Of a stretch of 64,000 bases of DNA, positions 37,636 to 50,580 are shown one piece after another. Location of the stretch: the NCBI RefSeq assembly GCF_000972845.2, contig NC_040025.1, positions 17,362,126-17,426,125 on the forward strand, written 5' to 3'. A model generated the notes under the pieces. The model saw nothing but the letters and a program-made list of their open reading frames with translations. It had not been told where the DNA came from and made no database searches. Position 1 is the stretch's first letter; every line of letters begins with the position of its first letter. The translations under genes were made by a program, and so were the position numbers. This DNA is from Larimichthys crocea. Taxonomy: Eukaryota; Chordata; Actinopteri; Sciaenidae.

Positions 37636-40600
37636 TGCATGTATCAAATTTAATGACAATTGATCTTACAGTCTTTTTTTAATGGCTGAATGAACAACAG
37701 CAATGACTCTCTGAACAAAGGTCCCATCCTACTACCCACCTCCTCACTCTCTGACAAAAAACCTCTTCATCTGACAACTGTCAACTTGACATTATGGGCT
37801 GAAACAACAGATGCTGTAATTTTTCTTCGGCATCTCAAAATGTTCTTACACTTAACATGGTGGGTGGTGCAGACATCCTGTTTAAACAGTCTCATAAAAT
37901 GTCTTCTTTAAATTGGAATGAAACAAGTCTCAAATGTCAGCCAAATACATTACAACTACAGTTAGTTAGCTTGACCACTTATACTTTATAATCTTGCATC
38001 AGCCATTCATGGTTAAACCTGTGTTCATAATTTCATTTGTTCACTGGGTTTGTTTGTTAAAGGTTATGTGCTGTATGTAATCAGTATGCACTGGAGCATC
38101 GCCCTGATGTCTTGTCCTTGGGTATGGACCAAGGCATTTCTGTATATCCTTTGAAGAAAATTGATAGAAGACCTTGACCTCAACATATATTATTCATGCA
38201 CATTTACCACAAGGTAATGAATAGCACTTCAAAAACTCAATGCAATCACAACTTTGTGATTGACACAGATGTTAATTAAGGCAACAATAGCATAAAAAAC
38301 ACATTAAGGTGAGGGAACTTAAAATTGAATTTGGTTAATTGCACTTCAGTTAACCTTAATTTAAACAATGTTTAAGATTATTATCAAATATTATTCTATT
38401 ACTGTTTTGTTTAAAAATGTAATGGATGATGTTAAGGGTGACACAGCTTGTGTAGACTTCACCACATCAAAGAATCAGCAGATACCTTAACAACACAAGG
38501 ATTATCTGGATCTCAACATCATGGCATCTGTGTGTCAGTGTGTGTGTGTGTTTTAATCTGTACTCTCATTTCTCAGTAACCCATACAAGATTAATTCAGC
38601 CGAGATGATCTCATTCCACCTCATGGGGCGCCGCTCTCACAGTGTGCCATGCCACAGAGAATTTTACGATTGATAATAACAAAATATATGAAGACAATAT
38701 ATAACACAGTGTCTGCTGGTTCATATGCTTCCCGTGAGATGAAAGGGCATCTATAAAACAAGATCATCTTTATTTTTCTCTGTCTGGCAGATATAGCCCC
38801 AAAATACCTATGAATATCTAATACACCAAAACAAATAAATAAACAAAAAGAAAACACCGACATCTGCATCATGACTCGAGATGGAAACCAACAAATAACA
38901 TTCAACTCTGCTGATGCAAGTGAACAAGACCAGAAGTGTAAAGCCCCACCGGTGGCTCCTAGAGGCTGCATTATTTATTACAGCTTAATATATAACACCG
39001 AATGAAAGAATTGAAGTGGCTCATCGAGTAAATTTATTGATTATAATAAAATGTATTCATACAGCATCTACTGAATTAAAACTATTCAGCATCATAGTTA
39101 ATAAAATCCAGTAGATAATAGGGCAGATAATGGAGCTGAATAAAATACCCATAAAACAATAAAATAATAAATAAACAGAAAACACATAAAACATAGTGGA
39201 TAAACATAGTGGATCATTAAAATCAAAATCAATGTGCGTCGACGTTGACCTCAGGGTGGAACATAATAAAAGCTCATGAACCCTTGAGGACTGAACACTA
39301 GAGAAGGTTTGTCGGAAGATGGAGGGACAAAAGATTACAAACAACTTTTCATTCAAGTCCAATCCAATACAAAAACTAACATACAAACTATGGCCTCAAA
39401 AACAAGTGTTGAGTCAACACTTCTTTGATTCACAAAAATTTACATTTTCAACAATTTACACAGAGCTCTCTACTGTAATATACTGTGTTATTGTAGAGTA
39501 TTGCTGGCCATAAGTGCATAATTGGACATGAGGTATGTTAAATCTTTTGAGATCATATGGAGGTCATCATGTGAACTAACATGAGTGACCTTTACATGCT
39601 GCGTTTAGTATGCTCAAATCTTAACACTTCAGTCAGCTCAGCATGTTCTTGTAACATAAACACGTTCAGACCGTATTCCAAGTGAGAAAATTTACATTTA
39701 AAAAAATGTAAATTTATCTGTGTCAGTGTTCACACAATCCCCTGAAACTCATTTCTGATGGCGTAATGCAAGTCGGTCCAGCAAGACACAATCGAGGGAA
39801 AGCGGAGAAATGAGAAAACTGAATGTGCTTGTGTCGTAAATATTTATTTCACCACACAAGCACCACCTTATTCGTAGAGATATTGTCCAGTTCACATACC
39901 TGCTTTCCTGAATCATGACTGTATGTGAATGGAAATGTATTTATGAAACATTCATCTCACTGACAGTGTACTCTGAATTTAAAAACAATATATATCATAC
40001 ACCTCTGCAGCATTTATCACAGGCTGCTTATAGACACCCGGAGGGATTAAAGATGACACAGGACAGTGTAAAAATGAAACTAACAAGTGACTGCTGGTCC
40101 ACATTTATTATTGAGGATGTTTCAGCCGTTATGATACAATATTGGCACATCTGCAACTGCACTCTGTGTGCTGCTGGGTCCAGAAGGAAGCCAGTGAACT
40201 TCTCATTCACAAAGCAGCTATAAATCTCTGGAAGTAGCTATGAAAGTTACTTCTAATAAGACACTTAAAAAGACACTATTTATGCTTTTGTTTCATCTCT
40301 CGCTGACCATTTTATATTCTGATCCCAGTGTGTACTGCTATTAGTACAGAATGCACTGAAGCTTCTAAGTGATAAACTTATAATTTTAGAGTTCATTTTA
40401 AGATTTTGATAACATAACAGTAAAGAAAAAATAATCTTAGATCTACAGACGAAGCTGACAGTTCCCAGTTGTAGACTGAAGCTAAAATGTACTAAAAGAT
40501 TCAAAGATTAGGCTCTGAGACTTTGAGGCTCATTTCTTTTAGTCTTTTTGAGATTTTCTTTGTTGATTTTGTTTCCGTTTTTTGTGGAAAGAACTGTGTG

Positions 40601-40741
40601 GCTTTGTATTCGCAAGATGTGTGAAATAAAGCATTGCATGTGTGTAATTTGTAGCTATTAGCACATAGTGGAAAGATTTTAAACCAAAGTTGTTGTTATG
40701 ATGGGCATTGATCAAACGCAAACAGAATTGTTCTCACGTTA

Positions 40742-40760
40742 TGTGTGTGTGTGTGTGTGT
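40742..40760. repeat. (TG)n microsatellite
   Basis: About nine TG units. Confidence 0.9.
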
Positions 40761-42838
40761 TACAAAAAAAGTCAATGCAAAGAAGCAAATAAACATAAAC
40801 ATTTGTGCCTGTGTGAGTTAAAAATGTTTGAACTTGAAAGAAAAAATTGAGTGACACTGTGTCTAGAGAGCCTGAAGTCACTGTGAATCAGAAATGGAGA
40901 ACAAACTTATTGTCGCCATCTGAGGGCACCCAAAGCTCTATAAGGCAGTGTCAAAAACACTCCAGTAGCCGTGATCACACAAGTAACTCAAGGCGAGAAT
41001 TAGTTTCTTGTTTGGTCTGTCCATCACCCTGATCTGAGCTATAATTAATGTGTGGCTAGTCTATAATTAAGGGGCTCAATTTATGCCAGCAGAGTCTTTA
41101 TCTTCATGAAAATACTCTGGCAGTTGATATATTTTTTGCCTAAAGTGGTATTGTTTATGTGAGCTACAGAAAGTATTACGCATTAGTAAGAAACAAGTTT
41201 GCCATGCTTATGCATGACAGTTTATTCACTGCCATGGTCTCATCATTTATAGTGACACAAGCCTCCCAGCTGAAGCTTGTGTGTGTTCGAGTTGTGTCAA
41301 ACAGGATCAATTCTTGCACATGAATATGCTAATAGAGCAGGAGGATACCTCCGGCTGTTTCACAGTAACACCTCAGCTTTAGAAACACTGAGTCAGCCAG
41401 CAGTTTGTCCGCTGCCAGCATTGACATTGATTAGTTTTCCAGTTCAGGACTGTTCTTAATGCGTTCCAGCAGAAGTTTGTGGTGACTGATAAACTCTCTC
41501 TCGCTCTCACTAGCTCTGTCTAATGAAGCATGAGCACTTCAACAGCCAAGGGAAAAGCAACTGTCAACAGAAGGAAATGTGAATGTAATTCATCTGAGGG
41601 ACAGGGTCAGGGTTAAACACTACATTTATTTCCACACTGGTTCACTTTTATTGACCAATTATGCATTTTTATAACCCAGAAAATGAAACACTCCTCATGT
41701 GAGTTGTTTCACACATTCCACATTACAAGCATGTAATACAGAGATGTCTAAATGTGTATATCTTTTATAAACATACAGCTTTGAATTGTATAGTAACTTC
41801 ATTTATTTGTTGTCTTATGTGGTAATTTATAATTTATTTATTTATTTTATACACTGATTGTTGTGTATATTTAATGACCTACCCTCATATATTTATTTAT
41901 GATATTATCTCTTCTCTTCTTATAATTTCTTTGTTGTTTCTGTCTCTTTTGCCCTGTCTGTACTCATTTGACCTTATTTGCCTGGCTCTTTTTTTCTACA
42001 TGCATGGCTCATCTGGTCTTTAATGGGCCCATATACACCTAGGCATGAAAGATCTTGATCGCAGAGGCCCCCCTCCCCCCGAGATTTCCCTCATTTATTT
42101 ATTTTGCCTTATCCAGTTTCTGTCCACTGCTGTGTGAATAGACTTAGATTGCTCACGCATAAAGCATTTAAGTTGTTTGCCGCCATGGTCCGGATGCCTG
42201 GGTTAAAAGGATTTGGGGCAAATGAGGGGAAAAATGCTCACTGGGTGGTTTTTCAAAGGCAGTCTCATCTGTGTTAGTGTTACCTCCTGTGCCCCTTTCC
42301 ACTGTTAACTAAAACATTCAGCTTGACTTCACTACAATGAAAAATAAGCGTGATTATATCATCAAACACTTGAAATGTTCTCTTCTCCCAAAAAATTCAA
42401 ATACATTATTTCCCACATTGACATCTGTTGCCATATAAAACAAACATGAATTCCTATATAGGGGGTGGTGGATGAGGGAGTGAGCATATATCACTGCACT
42501 GGGAATACATATGGCTCCAAACAAAGCATTTAATCAAAATATTTGCATGGCTGTCACTTGTACTTGTTGGGGGTCACTGGGTCAAGAAGTAATCAGAGAG
42601 AATTTTCTATAAACATGCAAAGCCATGAAGCAATTTACATATGGAAATAATACATACGAAAAGGACAACACATACTGTAACCTCTGAGATGAGAGCATGA
42701 GAGTCATATCAATCAGTCATGGTGCTGTTTAATATTCATGGTTGGTGATAGACTTAGGAGAAGTAATATCTAACAGAACTATCAATAAGAACGTGAACAA
42801 ATCAGCTGTAATCGATATTAATCAAGAATCAGAAACAC

Positions 42839-42915
42839 AGGGATGGATAGGTGGATGGATGGATGGATGGATGGATGGATGGATGGATGGATGGATGGTC
42901 TGACTGACTGACTGC
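42839..42915. repeat. (GGAT)n tetranucleotide array followed by a short (GACT)n
   Basis: GGAT units with one variant (AGGT) span 42839-42898, followed by TGACTGACTGACTG to about 42914. Confidence 0.95.
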
Positions 42916-44214
42916 ACTCTGTCCTTTTAAATTAAAGCTCATTCATTGTCGATTTCCTCTGTTAAACTGTTCTGTGATTTAAAGCCTCATGAAAACCTGC
43001 TTATATTAAAATGATCAAAACTTGACCAGAGCAATCTATTTCAGTTTAAAGATGCAGGGCACAGCGCACTACACTGATGATTGCTTTGATAATTTAATCA
43101 TGACAATTCAAATGCTAGACTAAAATGATGCCCATGCTCATTCTCTTCTGAATGTTAATAATGCATCCTCATATCTCATTGAGATTTCATCCCCTCGCCC
43201 ACTGACAGAAGCGCTCACGTTGCACAACACTTTATTGCCTGCCGCTCTCCATGCATTTCACGTTGCTTCAATTATTCCTTGTCTTAGCTTCAATATTTAG
43301 GCCTCCCATTTGTGTAAACACACACACACACCACACTCCAAATGGTGCTTTATATTCCCAGATCTGCCAACAATTTCCCTCATTTGCAATATTGCTCCTA
43401 AATTGAAATGGCAAGTGGCCATAGAGTGCAGGGATTTATCTCATTAATAAACGATTACGCCTCCTCTCAGGCCTTAGATGGTTTGAAAGGAAAAGATGGA
43501 GGACCTTTTAAAATCAATTTCCAGTTTCTCTTACAGGGAAAAGTGTGAACATGTTATAAAAAATTGACAGGGAAGAAATATGTCTTTGGGTAAAGCAATT
43601 TGCACAAACCTCTCCTACCTGCTTCTTTCTGACTCGAGCGGTTGTTTGTTTTCAAGTATTACAGATAGTAATATTTTTTTCCCAGAAGCTATCCAATTTT
43701 AACGGAGAAGCCAAAGAGTGTATCAGTTTCTGACGTGCCTACATGTAAACTGTGACTGCCAAGCTGACAGAAAATGTTAGCAATTTAGTGTAACCAACAC
43801 ACAATTTGACCATGCAGTTATTTTTTTAAAGGTATTTTTATATATGGTAAACAGAAGCTGTCTTGCTTATGTGCTGGATATTTAGATCATATGGAGGTCA
43901 TCATGTGAACTATATTCAGAAGACCCACATAACCCCCTACTGCATATTTACTGTTACATATTTTAGTCTGGGGATTCTTACGAATGAGTGGTAGTGAACA
44001 GGAAAAATGCTGCAGCAAGCCATGCAAGCTGGCACGCTATGTGAATGCACCGCAAATCCATTGAGGCAAAAGTGTCCTATCTCATTTATTTTGTGGGGGA
44101 AGCAGATGTACTGTATGTCTTAATGGTGGTCCTCTAGATAACAGCAAATCCCCAAAAGTTGTTGGTGGTGGGCTTTGTTTTATGGACAGTACGTCTCAAC
44201 AGTATACTTGGCAG

Positions 44215-44495
44215 TATATCTTCCTTATGTACAGCCATTAGCTATACCCACTTATCCTTAGAGAGCTGTGAGGGGTGGGGGATGGAGCTGATCTCAGCTG
44301 ACACTGTTTGAGTAATGGGGTACACACTGGACAGGTCAACAGGTCAATCACAGGGCTGACACATGGAGACAACCATTCAGGCTTACATTGAACCCTAAGG
44401 ACAATTTAGAGTTGCCAATTAACCTAACCTAATGCTTTGGGAAGAAAAACCAACGCAGGCACGTAGAAGAACATCTGTAAACTCTGTGAGAAATA
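44215..44495 (+). mobile_element. Degenerate teleost interspersed repeat (CAGCTGACA...CAATTAACCTAAC type)
   Basis: CCACTTATCCT, GAGCTGATCTCAGCTGACAC, GGGGTACACACTGGACAGGT, CAACAGGTCAATCACAGGGC, GAGACAACCATTCA, GGACAATTTAGAGTTGCCAA and TTAACCTAACCT appear in the order of a repeat widespread in ray-finned fish. The AAACCAACGCAGGCAC and AGAACATCTGTAAACTCTGT portion follows. No coding sequence is present; numerous mismatches suggest an old copy. Confidence 0.75.
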
Positions 44496-46961
44496 CAATG
44501 AAGAGCAATTAAATAAGACATTTGTTGTCTCCACACACACACTCGATGCAGAGTAGTCGTGGATTAGGTAGAATAAGTAGAAAGCATGTCTGGGTATGAA
44601 AAGGGGGGAAAGAGGAATCAACTAATACTGATGCACAGAAGCATTTCTACAGTCGATGTACCTGGTACTTCACAAAATGATTGTCAATAGTGATTCAATA
44701 GTAGAAAAAAAAATGCATTTTAGGAGGTCATAGGGTCACCAGAATCAGTACGCTTCTTCTTTCTGTGTGAATGTACACAATCAGTATTGTGACCTGTCGG
44801 AAAATAGAGTCATTAGGATTGAGTAATTGACCCTGAACAAAAGGTCACAGGGTCTTCAAAGTCAATAGGTGGTTTTCCTGATCATGTGAATCTGCACAAA
44901 AACATGTAATGTACGGGCAATTTTAGAGGTATTGTAAGTTTTCTGCAAAGAAAAACAAATGGATGTACTCAGGCAACTACATGATGTCTTCGCCAGAGCT
45001 AATTAAACAAACACCGCGGTGCCTGCCTTCGGCCAATCAACGTAGTTTTGAGAATTAATAGAACATGGCAATGATGGACAGTCCCTGTATTGTGCATGAC
45101 ACAGGCTATAAACAATTAAATAAACACGAGGCACACACATTGGAGAAATCAGAATAAATTAGGAGATGAAATCCTCCTACCCTTCTAATCAGCAGCATCT
45201 AGAAAATGTTTGCGAATGTTGCATCATTCCCCAAAGCATGTCAGAAACTGATTAGTGGCATGCAAACTGCAGTGCATGATAAACCATGATCCACAGTCCT
45301 AGCCCAGCTTCACTGTGGGCCACACTGATGAGTATAAATTCAAACAGTCTGTAGTATGAAGACTCTGCACACTGAATATCAGAGCTTCCTGTATCCTGCT
45401 ACAGAATTAGTCCTGATCAAAATCTTTCTTTTACAACACTGGATCCTGTCAGTCTCCAAAATCACCGAGCTAACATCAAAGAAGCTGAGGCTGGATCACA
45501 TCCTCCTCTACAGAGACCCAAAACTACACATTTGACCTAGTTTTCTTTCACTCATCAGGGCTCACTTTTCCAAAGCGTTTTTTAAAGCAACATCACAGTG
45601 AAGTGTGCCTACAGCAGCCGTGACCTAAAAGGCACATTCTTGAGAAATAAATGCACAAGAGGCCACACCAAGTCATTTGAATTGGGATTGACCACACCTC
45701 TTAAATAGATTAGATTTGGAGTTTTATCATTAACCCACACATTTTCCAACCTCTCCCTCCATTTCCTTTCATCTCCTCTCTCATCTAGTCCTTGCACAGA
45801 GCCCTAACTGATGCCTCTCTCCTACTCTACTATCTAATTATATTCTTTCTCCCTTTCACTGATTCTCCACCAGTTTCCTCTGTGTTGCCTTCACATGCTG
45901 AGCAGAGAGAGAGAGAGTGAACAAGAATAAAAGCCTGATTTCAAAGAGAACTGCTGACATGTGTTTTGAAAGCCATAATTATCCTGGTCTGGCTTTATTC
46001 CTCTCACTTCCTTTGAATGCGGAGTGATCTAATTGTATAGTGTGAGACTTGTTTATGCAGTAATAAGCACATATGCAGAACATGGCATTACACATTGTGC
46101 CCTCATTATCATCTTTGTTGACAAATTAGAAGTTGTGAAATCAACAGCTGATAATATATAGAGCATCAATATTTCACGTGCAAGCTGTGATCATTGGAGG
46201 TATGTTACTGTACATGCTGCTGCTGCCAAAGTGCTTCCAATTATTGTTACGTAGCAGTAATTGGATCGCATGCTGGAAAGAAAAAGAATATTTCCCCTAT
46301 CCAGAGGCCTTTCAATATGTTTGCAGCCACGAGGAGAAATTGAGACTAATTATAAATCTTTTCTACATTTCACCCACCCGTATGAAAACAGGATGTGGGT
46401 TCCACGCTTTGTGTTTTTTTTTAAAAACACATTTGTCTTCAAATAGCTCTGTGTGTAATTTTATGATTGGTGTGTAGGCTGGTGGAAAGTACTTTATTCT
46501 ACATCCGTCAGTGGGTTGCAGCTGACATGTTTCCGATGAAATCAACCCCCCATCAATATTAAAAATATCAACATGCAAGGTGTGAATTATACATTTTAAG
46601 CATGATATATTCTGAGAAGCAGAGAGTGGCGGTTGATGGTGTGGAGTGAAGAGCTGTGGGAGATACAGTATTTTCTGCACAATAATCTTATTTGGGGATG
46701 GTGTTGGATGACGTGGAGGCACTTTCCCCACAGAGGTGCATTAGGGAGCCCGTGGTTTGGGTTTCAGAGTGGACCTCCTCTTCACATTTCACCACACATA
46801 CAGAGACAAAAACACCCTAGGGAATTCCCTGCTCCCTGCTCCAACTGTTGGGATCCACCAAAAGGAGAAAGTGTCATCTTAGAGCAACACACAGACATGA
46901 TTGTATTGCACAACACCCTACTTTCCATACAAATATGGTAGATATTGTTAAATGAGTATGT
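44496..46961. other. Non-coding interval; nothing recognised
   Basis: Only short frames. A small GA run lies at 45904-45918. No gene evidence. Confidence 0.5.
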
Positions 46962-47256
46962 TGACAGTTTAGGAAATATACTTATTTTTTCTCTTGCTGA
47001 TAGTTAGGTACAGTGAATATGAAGCTACAGCCACCAGCTGTAGCTGGTTAAGGCCTACATTCACCTCTAAAGTTCAATAATTAACACATTATATCTTTCT
47101 TGTTTAATCAGTACAAAAGTGTGGTTTTGTTACCTTTGGACAGAGCCAGGCTAGCTGCTTCCCCCACCCTCTAGTTTTTATGAATTATGAACTAGTCTAA
47201 TCACCTCCAGCTCTCGGCCATGATGAAAAAATAAGTATATTTTCCAAATTGGTATT
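46962..47256. mobile_element. MITE with about 23-bp terminal inverted repeats
   Basis: GGAAATATACTTATTTTTT (46972-46990) is nearly the reverse complement of AAAAAATAAGTATATTTTCC (47226-47245), with only one internal mismatch. Internal TATGAAGCTACAGCC, ACCTCTAAAGTTCAATAATT, AACACATTATATCTTTCTTG, TTTAATCAGTACAAAAGTG and GGACAGAGCCAGGCTAGCTG match a common percomorph repeat. It is non-coding. A partial relative lies at 8053-8222. Confidence 0.75.
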
Positions 47257-50200
47257 TTATTTATTTTTTACTTGACTTCTTTCTGGCAGAAAAACAAAGC
47301 CAAGTTTAAATGCAATAAGAGGATTCAGCATTTTTCCACCAGAACGTTCTTGGCAGGAAAAGTTTAGACCATCATGTAGGAAGATAACCCGGAAATGTTC
47401 CTGACAAAATTGGTGGCTAATCCAGAATTTCTCAGGGGAGTTCAACATTTCAAAAATCCTCACTGCCACGCAAGCATTTGACAAAACCTCATCAGCTGGC
47501 CAAATTGAAAGACCCACACATCAAAACATCCTTGTTTTGATCATGAGAGTGCTTTTTGTTTGATACCAGACGGCATGCTACCCCCCGGATTAGCTGCTGA
47601 CATTTTTCATTTTCACCCTGTCAGTTGAAGTTGGAGTGGACATGGTGGTTAATTTTCCAGGCACACTATGGCTCTTGAGCAGGCGATGATGATGTGGGTC
47701 AGCCAGCAGGCAGCTCTAAGAGGGGGATCTTACACAAAAATCAGTATGTCTGTAAGGTTGTTTTCTCTCTGAAGGACCTTTCGCATACATCTGATTATGT
47801 TCTCCAGAAATGGTGAAATGCAAAATCTAGGCCACGATGATAATGTAACATTTAATAATGACAAATGCATTAGTCCGGCAATCAAATATGGAATATATCT
47901 ATCCATAAAGTCACCTACCCAGTGCTATTAATCTATTATTCTGGGGGCAATAAATTCTAGATATTCTCACTCTCGTCTCTCACGTTGTGTAGAGCTCTTT
48001 ACTATGACCCCAACTTGAATTTTATGACACCCTTACTGATTGTGTAGCAGAAAAAGGCTGGGTTAATAGCTGTGTTTGTGTGAAAACAAAGATTTTCTAC
48101 GGAAGGAGATTAGGTTGTTTGAGTACATGTTTTCCTGCAATGCACCACTCTCTGGACAATTTCCATGTAAATTACAGAGGGCCACATTCATTCTCAGCAG
48201 CTATAATAGTTTAGAGGCTGTTTGGGTGCTTGTTCGATCGTCCAAGTGCAAGTGCTTGAGTGTTCCCATATTGCCTCCTATTTGAGATTTTCATTGAAGG
48301 TCTTGTGAGCCAGGGATGAACACGAGCTATCCATCTTGTGTTGTTTTTCCTTGGAATATCCCCTGTAATAGCACAGCAGTTGTATTCCCCAATGGCCCCG
48401 GTCTTGTTTGAAATGGCTAAACTGTTTTCCTGGAGGGAGTCCTGGCTAATAGGACGAGGTCCCATGTCTTTGGCAGTTTTAATAATGTTGTAGCTGTCTG
48501 GTTCAGCAGTCCACTGAGAACGCTATTGCAGTTCATCGCCAGGGCTGTTTTGTTTTTTTTTTAATGACTGCGCAATATTGTTTTTGAACACAGTTTAGCA
48601 GAGAAGACGCTGGGGAGAAGGCTACCATGTGTAATCTTTTCTCATTTGAATATGGACATGCTTCGATTCTTCCTCATCCAGGCAGCTGAAGCATTCATAT
48701 AAATTGTGCTGTGTCAGAGCAAAAAGGTTAATGTGCCTTACAAGCTGTTGGGGCGTCACACTGTGCCCATTAGTGTGTCTTTCTGTCATCTATCCAAATT
48801 ATCTACATTTGATGAAGAGGTTTTGTTAAACGCATTCACACTCTCAACTGAACTGCTTCCTTTTTACCAGTGAAAAAACGGAAGCTTGAAGGCCACATAT
48901 AAACTGTGGACATTTGTAACTGCTGAAGTATCATCCAGGACTCAGCAGAAAAAGATAATTAAACTGTCTAATAAAACCGAAACACGCTGCACTTCACTGG
49001 TCTCACATCCCTGAATGTCAAAATCTGACAAACGTTTACTGAAGCATCTCCTCATTTTCTTAATCTGTGCACATGTCAGTGTAAGTGAATTAGTCACAGA
49101 ACTCTGCAGTTTTGTTGAAGTTTATCCCTGAAAGGCCCTGATAGTAAGAAAAGTTAAACAGTTTTATAAGGTCTGTAAATACAGGGGATGTCTTACATCT
49201 CAAATATTGCCAGGTTGTAGTGATGTCCCCTGTAAAAACAAGCTTTAACACCATTATGATGTCTGTGTAGGCCATGTTGAGCAAGTCTGTCTTTAAGTCT
49301 TTAAGCTGCTAAAAGGAGAAACACAGTTAAAAAAACAGCAGTGTTAAATGATGGAGTAAGCCTCTTTTCAGATCCCGTTGCTACTTTCAACTGAAGCTTA
49401 ATGAACAGAAACAGAGGTACACAGTAAAATTGATAACTAATTGAAAATGAATGATTTCTCATACTTAACTACCACACTCATTAAAATGTCACAAGTGGGT
49501 TTGATGCCAATCAACACGAGCAGAACATATGGCTGCTTCCTTCCTCGGTGTATGTTGGCTGACCTCAAGACTTCATGCTAATCAGCATCATGGTCACAGA
49601 TGGAAACTGTCTTCAGCAGAGCTCCTGCTGACTCTTGGCCATCCTGTCAACCCACACGGTGTCCCAGTGTGAACATTGACCACAGTACATGCCTGCTTTG
49701 CTTTTTGTTTTTGTTTCACCCGCCAAATGTCAGCTGAAAGCCAGCACAGGACTTCTACCCTGCCTTCCTCAATATTACATATAATACAGTGAGTGACTGC
49801 AGGGCTCCATCTGGGATGTTTTCACATCCAGTCTATACTGTCATTTCTGCTTCAATGTGAAAATAGAAATCCTGCCATGGTCACAGAGCTCACACAGCTG
49901 CCTGCTGTTGACCTTTGAACCCTAGCGAGGCAGCACAAGATGCCAGTGCTGTACAGTTCACTCAAGTATGTTTGCAATGCTTGGCTGCTCAAGGTTCATT
50001 ATGTGTTTCTCAGAAAACAACATGGTCTTTGTGTCACTGCAACCTTCATGGTCAAAAGCAGGAAATATCTTTTTTTGGACCTCTTAGAAAGCTGCATTTG
50101 ATGTTTGAAAGGGCTGGTCGATAGAGCTAAATCAGTAATAAGGTTTCCAGTTCTGTTGTTATAGATTTCCTGTTAGTTTGGAAAATGGGGCTGGATCAGA

Positions 50201-50580
50201 CTCAACAAGGAGATCTTTGAAGTCTGGAGCACATGAATATATTTAGACTGACCTGAATATCTATTTGTATTACAGCTTCTCTCATGTGTTTTGAATTAAA
50301 AGAGAAAAAAACAAACAAGTCTTCATATAGTCTTCATATCTTCAAGACTTCATATTGTGTGCTTCAATAATTGTGCCACTGTTTACTCATCCCTGTATCA
50401 CTTGGGGAATTGTTTCCAAGCTACAATGCCATTTTCATTACCTTTATCTGTGTTACTTTGTCTGTATGTTGTCGCAGAGCACCGCCTCACCTCTTATCAA
50501 TGGGCAACCGAGCAAGGGCCATTAGCATGTGAAAGGGCGTGGAGCAAAGGAGAGGTACATGGTTTTACATAGAAGTGATT
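47257..50580. other. Gene-poor interval upstream of adora1
   Basis: No gene seen. 47815-47960 and 48060-48480 have high-complexity, repeat-free sequence that could be conserved non-coding elements. This is an impression only. Confidence 0.45.

Larger units (their letters stand above)
34929..44214. other. Long gene-poor interval
   Basis: No protein-coding gene, tRNA or rRNA was recognised. Small features inside are the tandem repeats at 37547-37635, TG runs at 38531-38551 and 40742-40760, the GGAT array at 42839-42898, a 29-bp exact sequence shared between 39550 and 43884, and a repeat-free block at about 43130-43520. It may hold long-range regulatory DNA for adora1, but this is inference. 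Confidence 0.5.
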
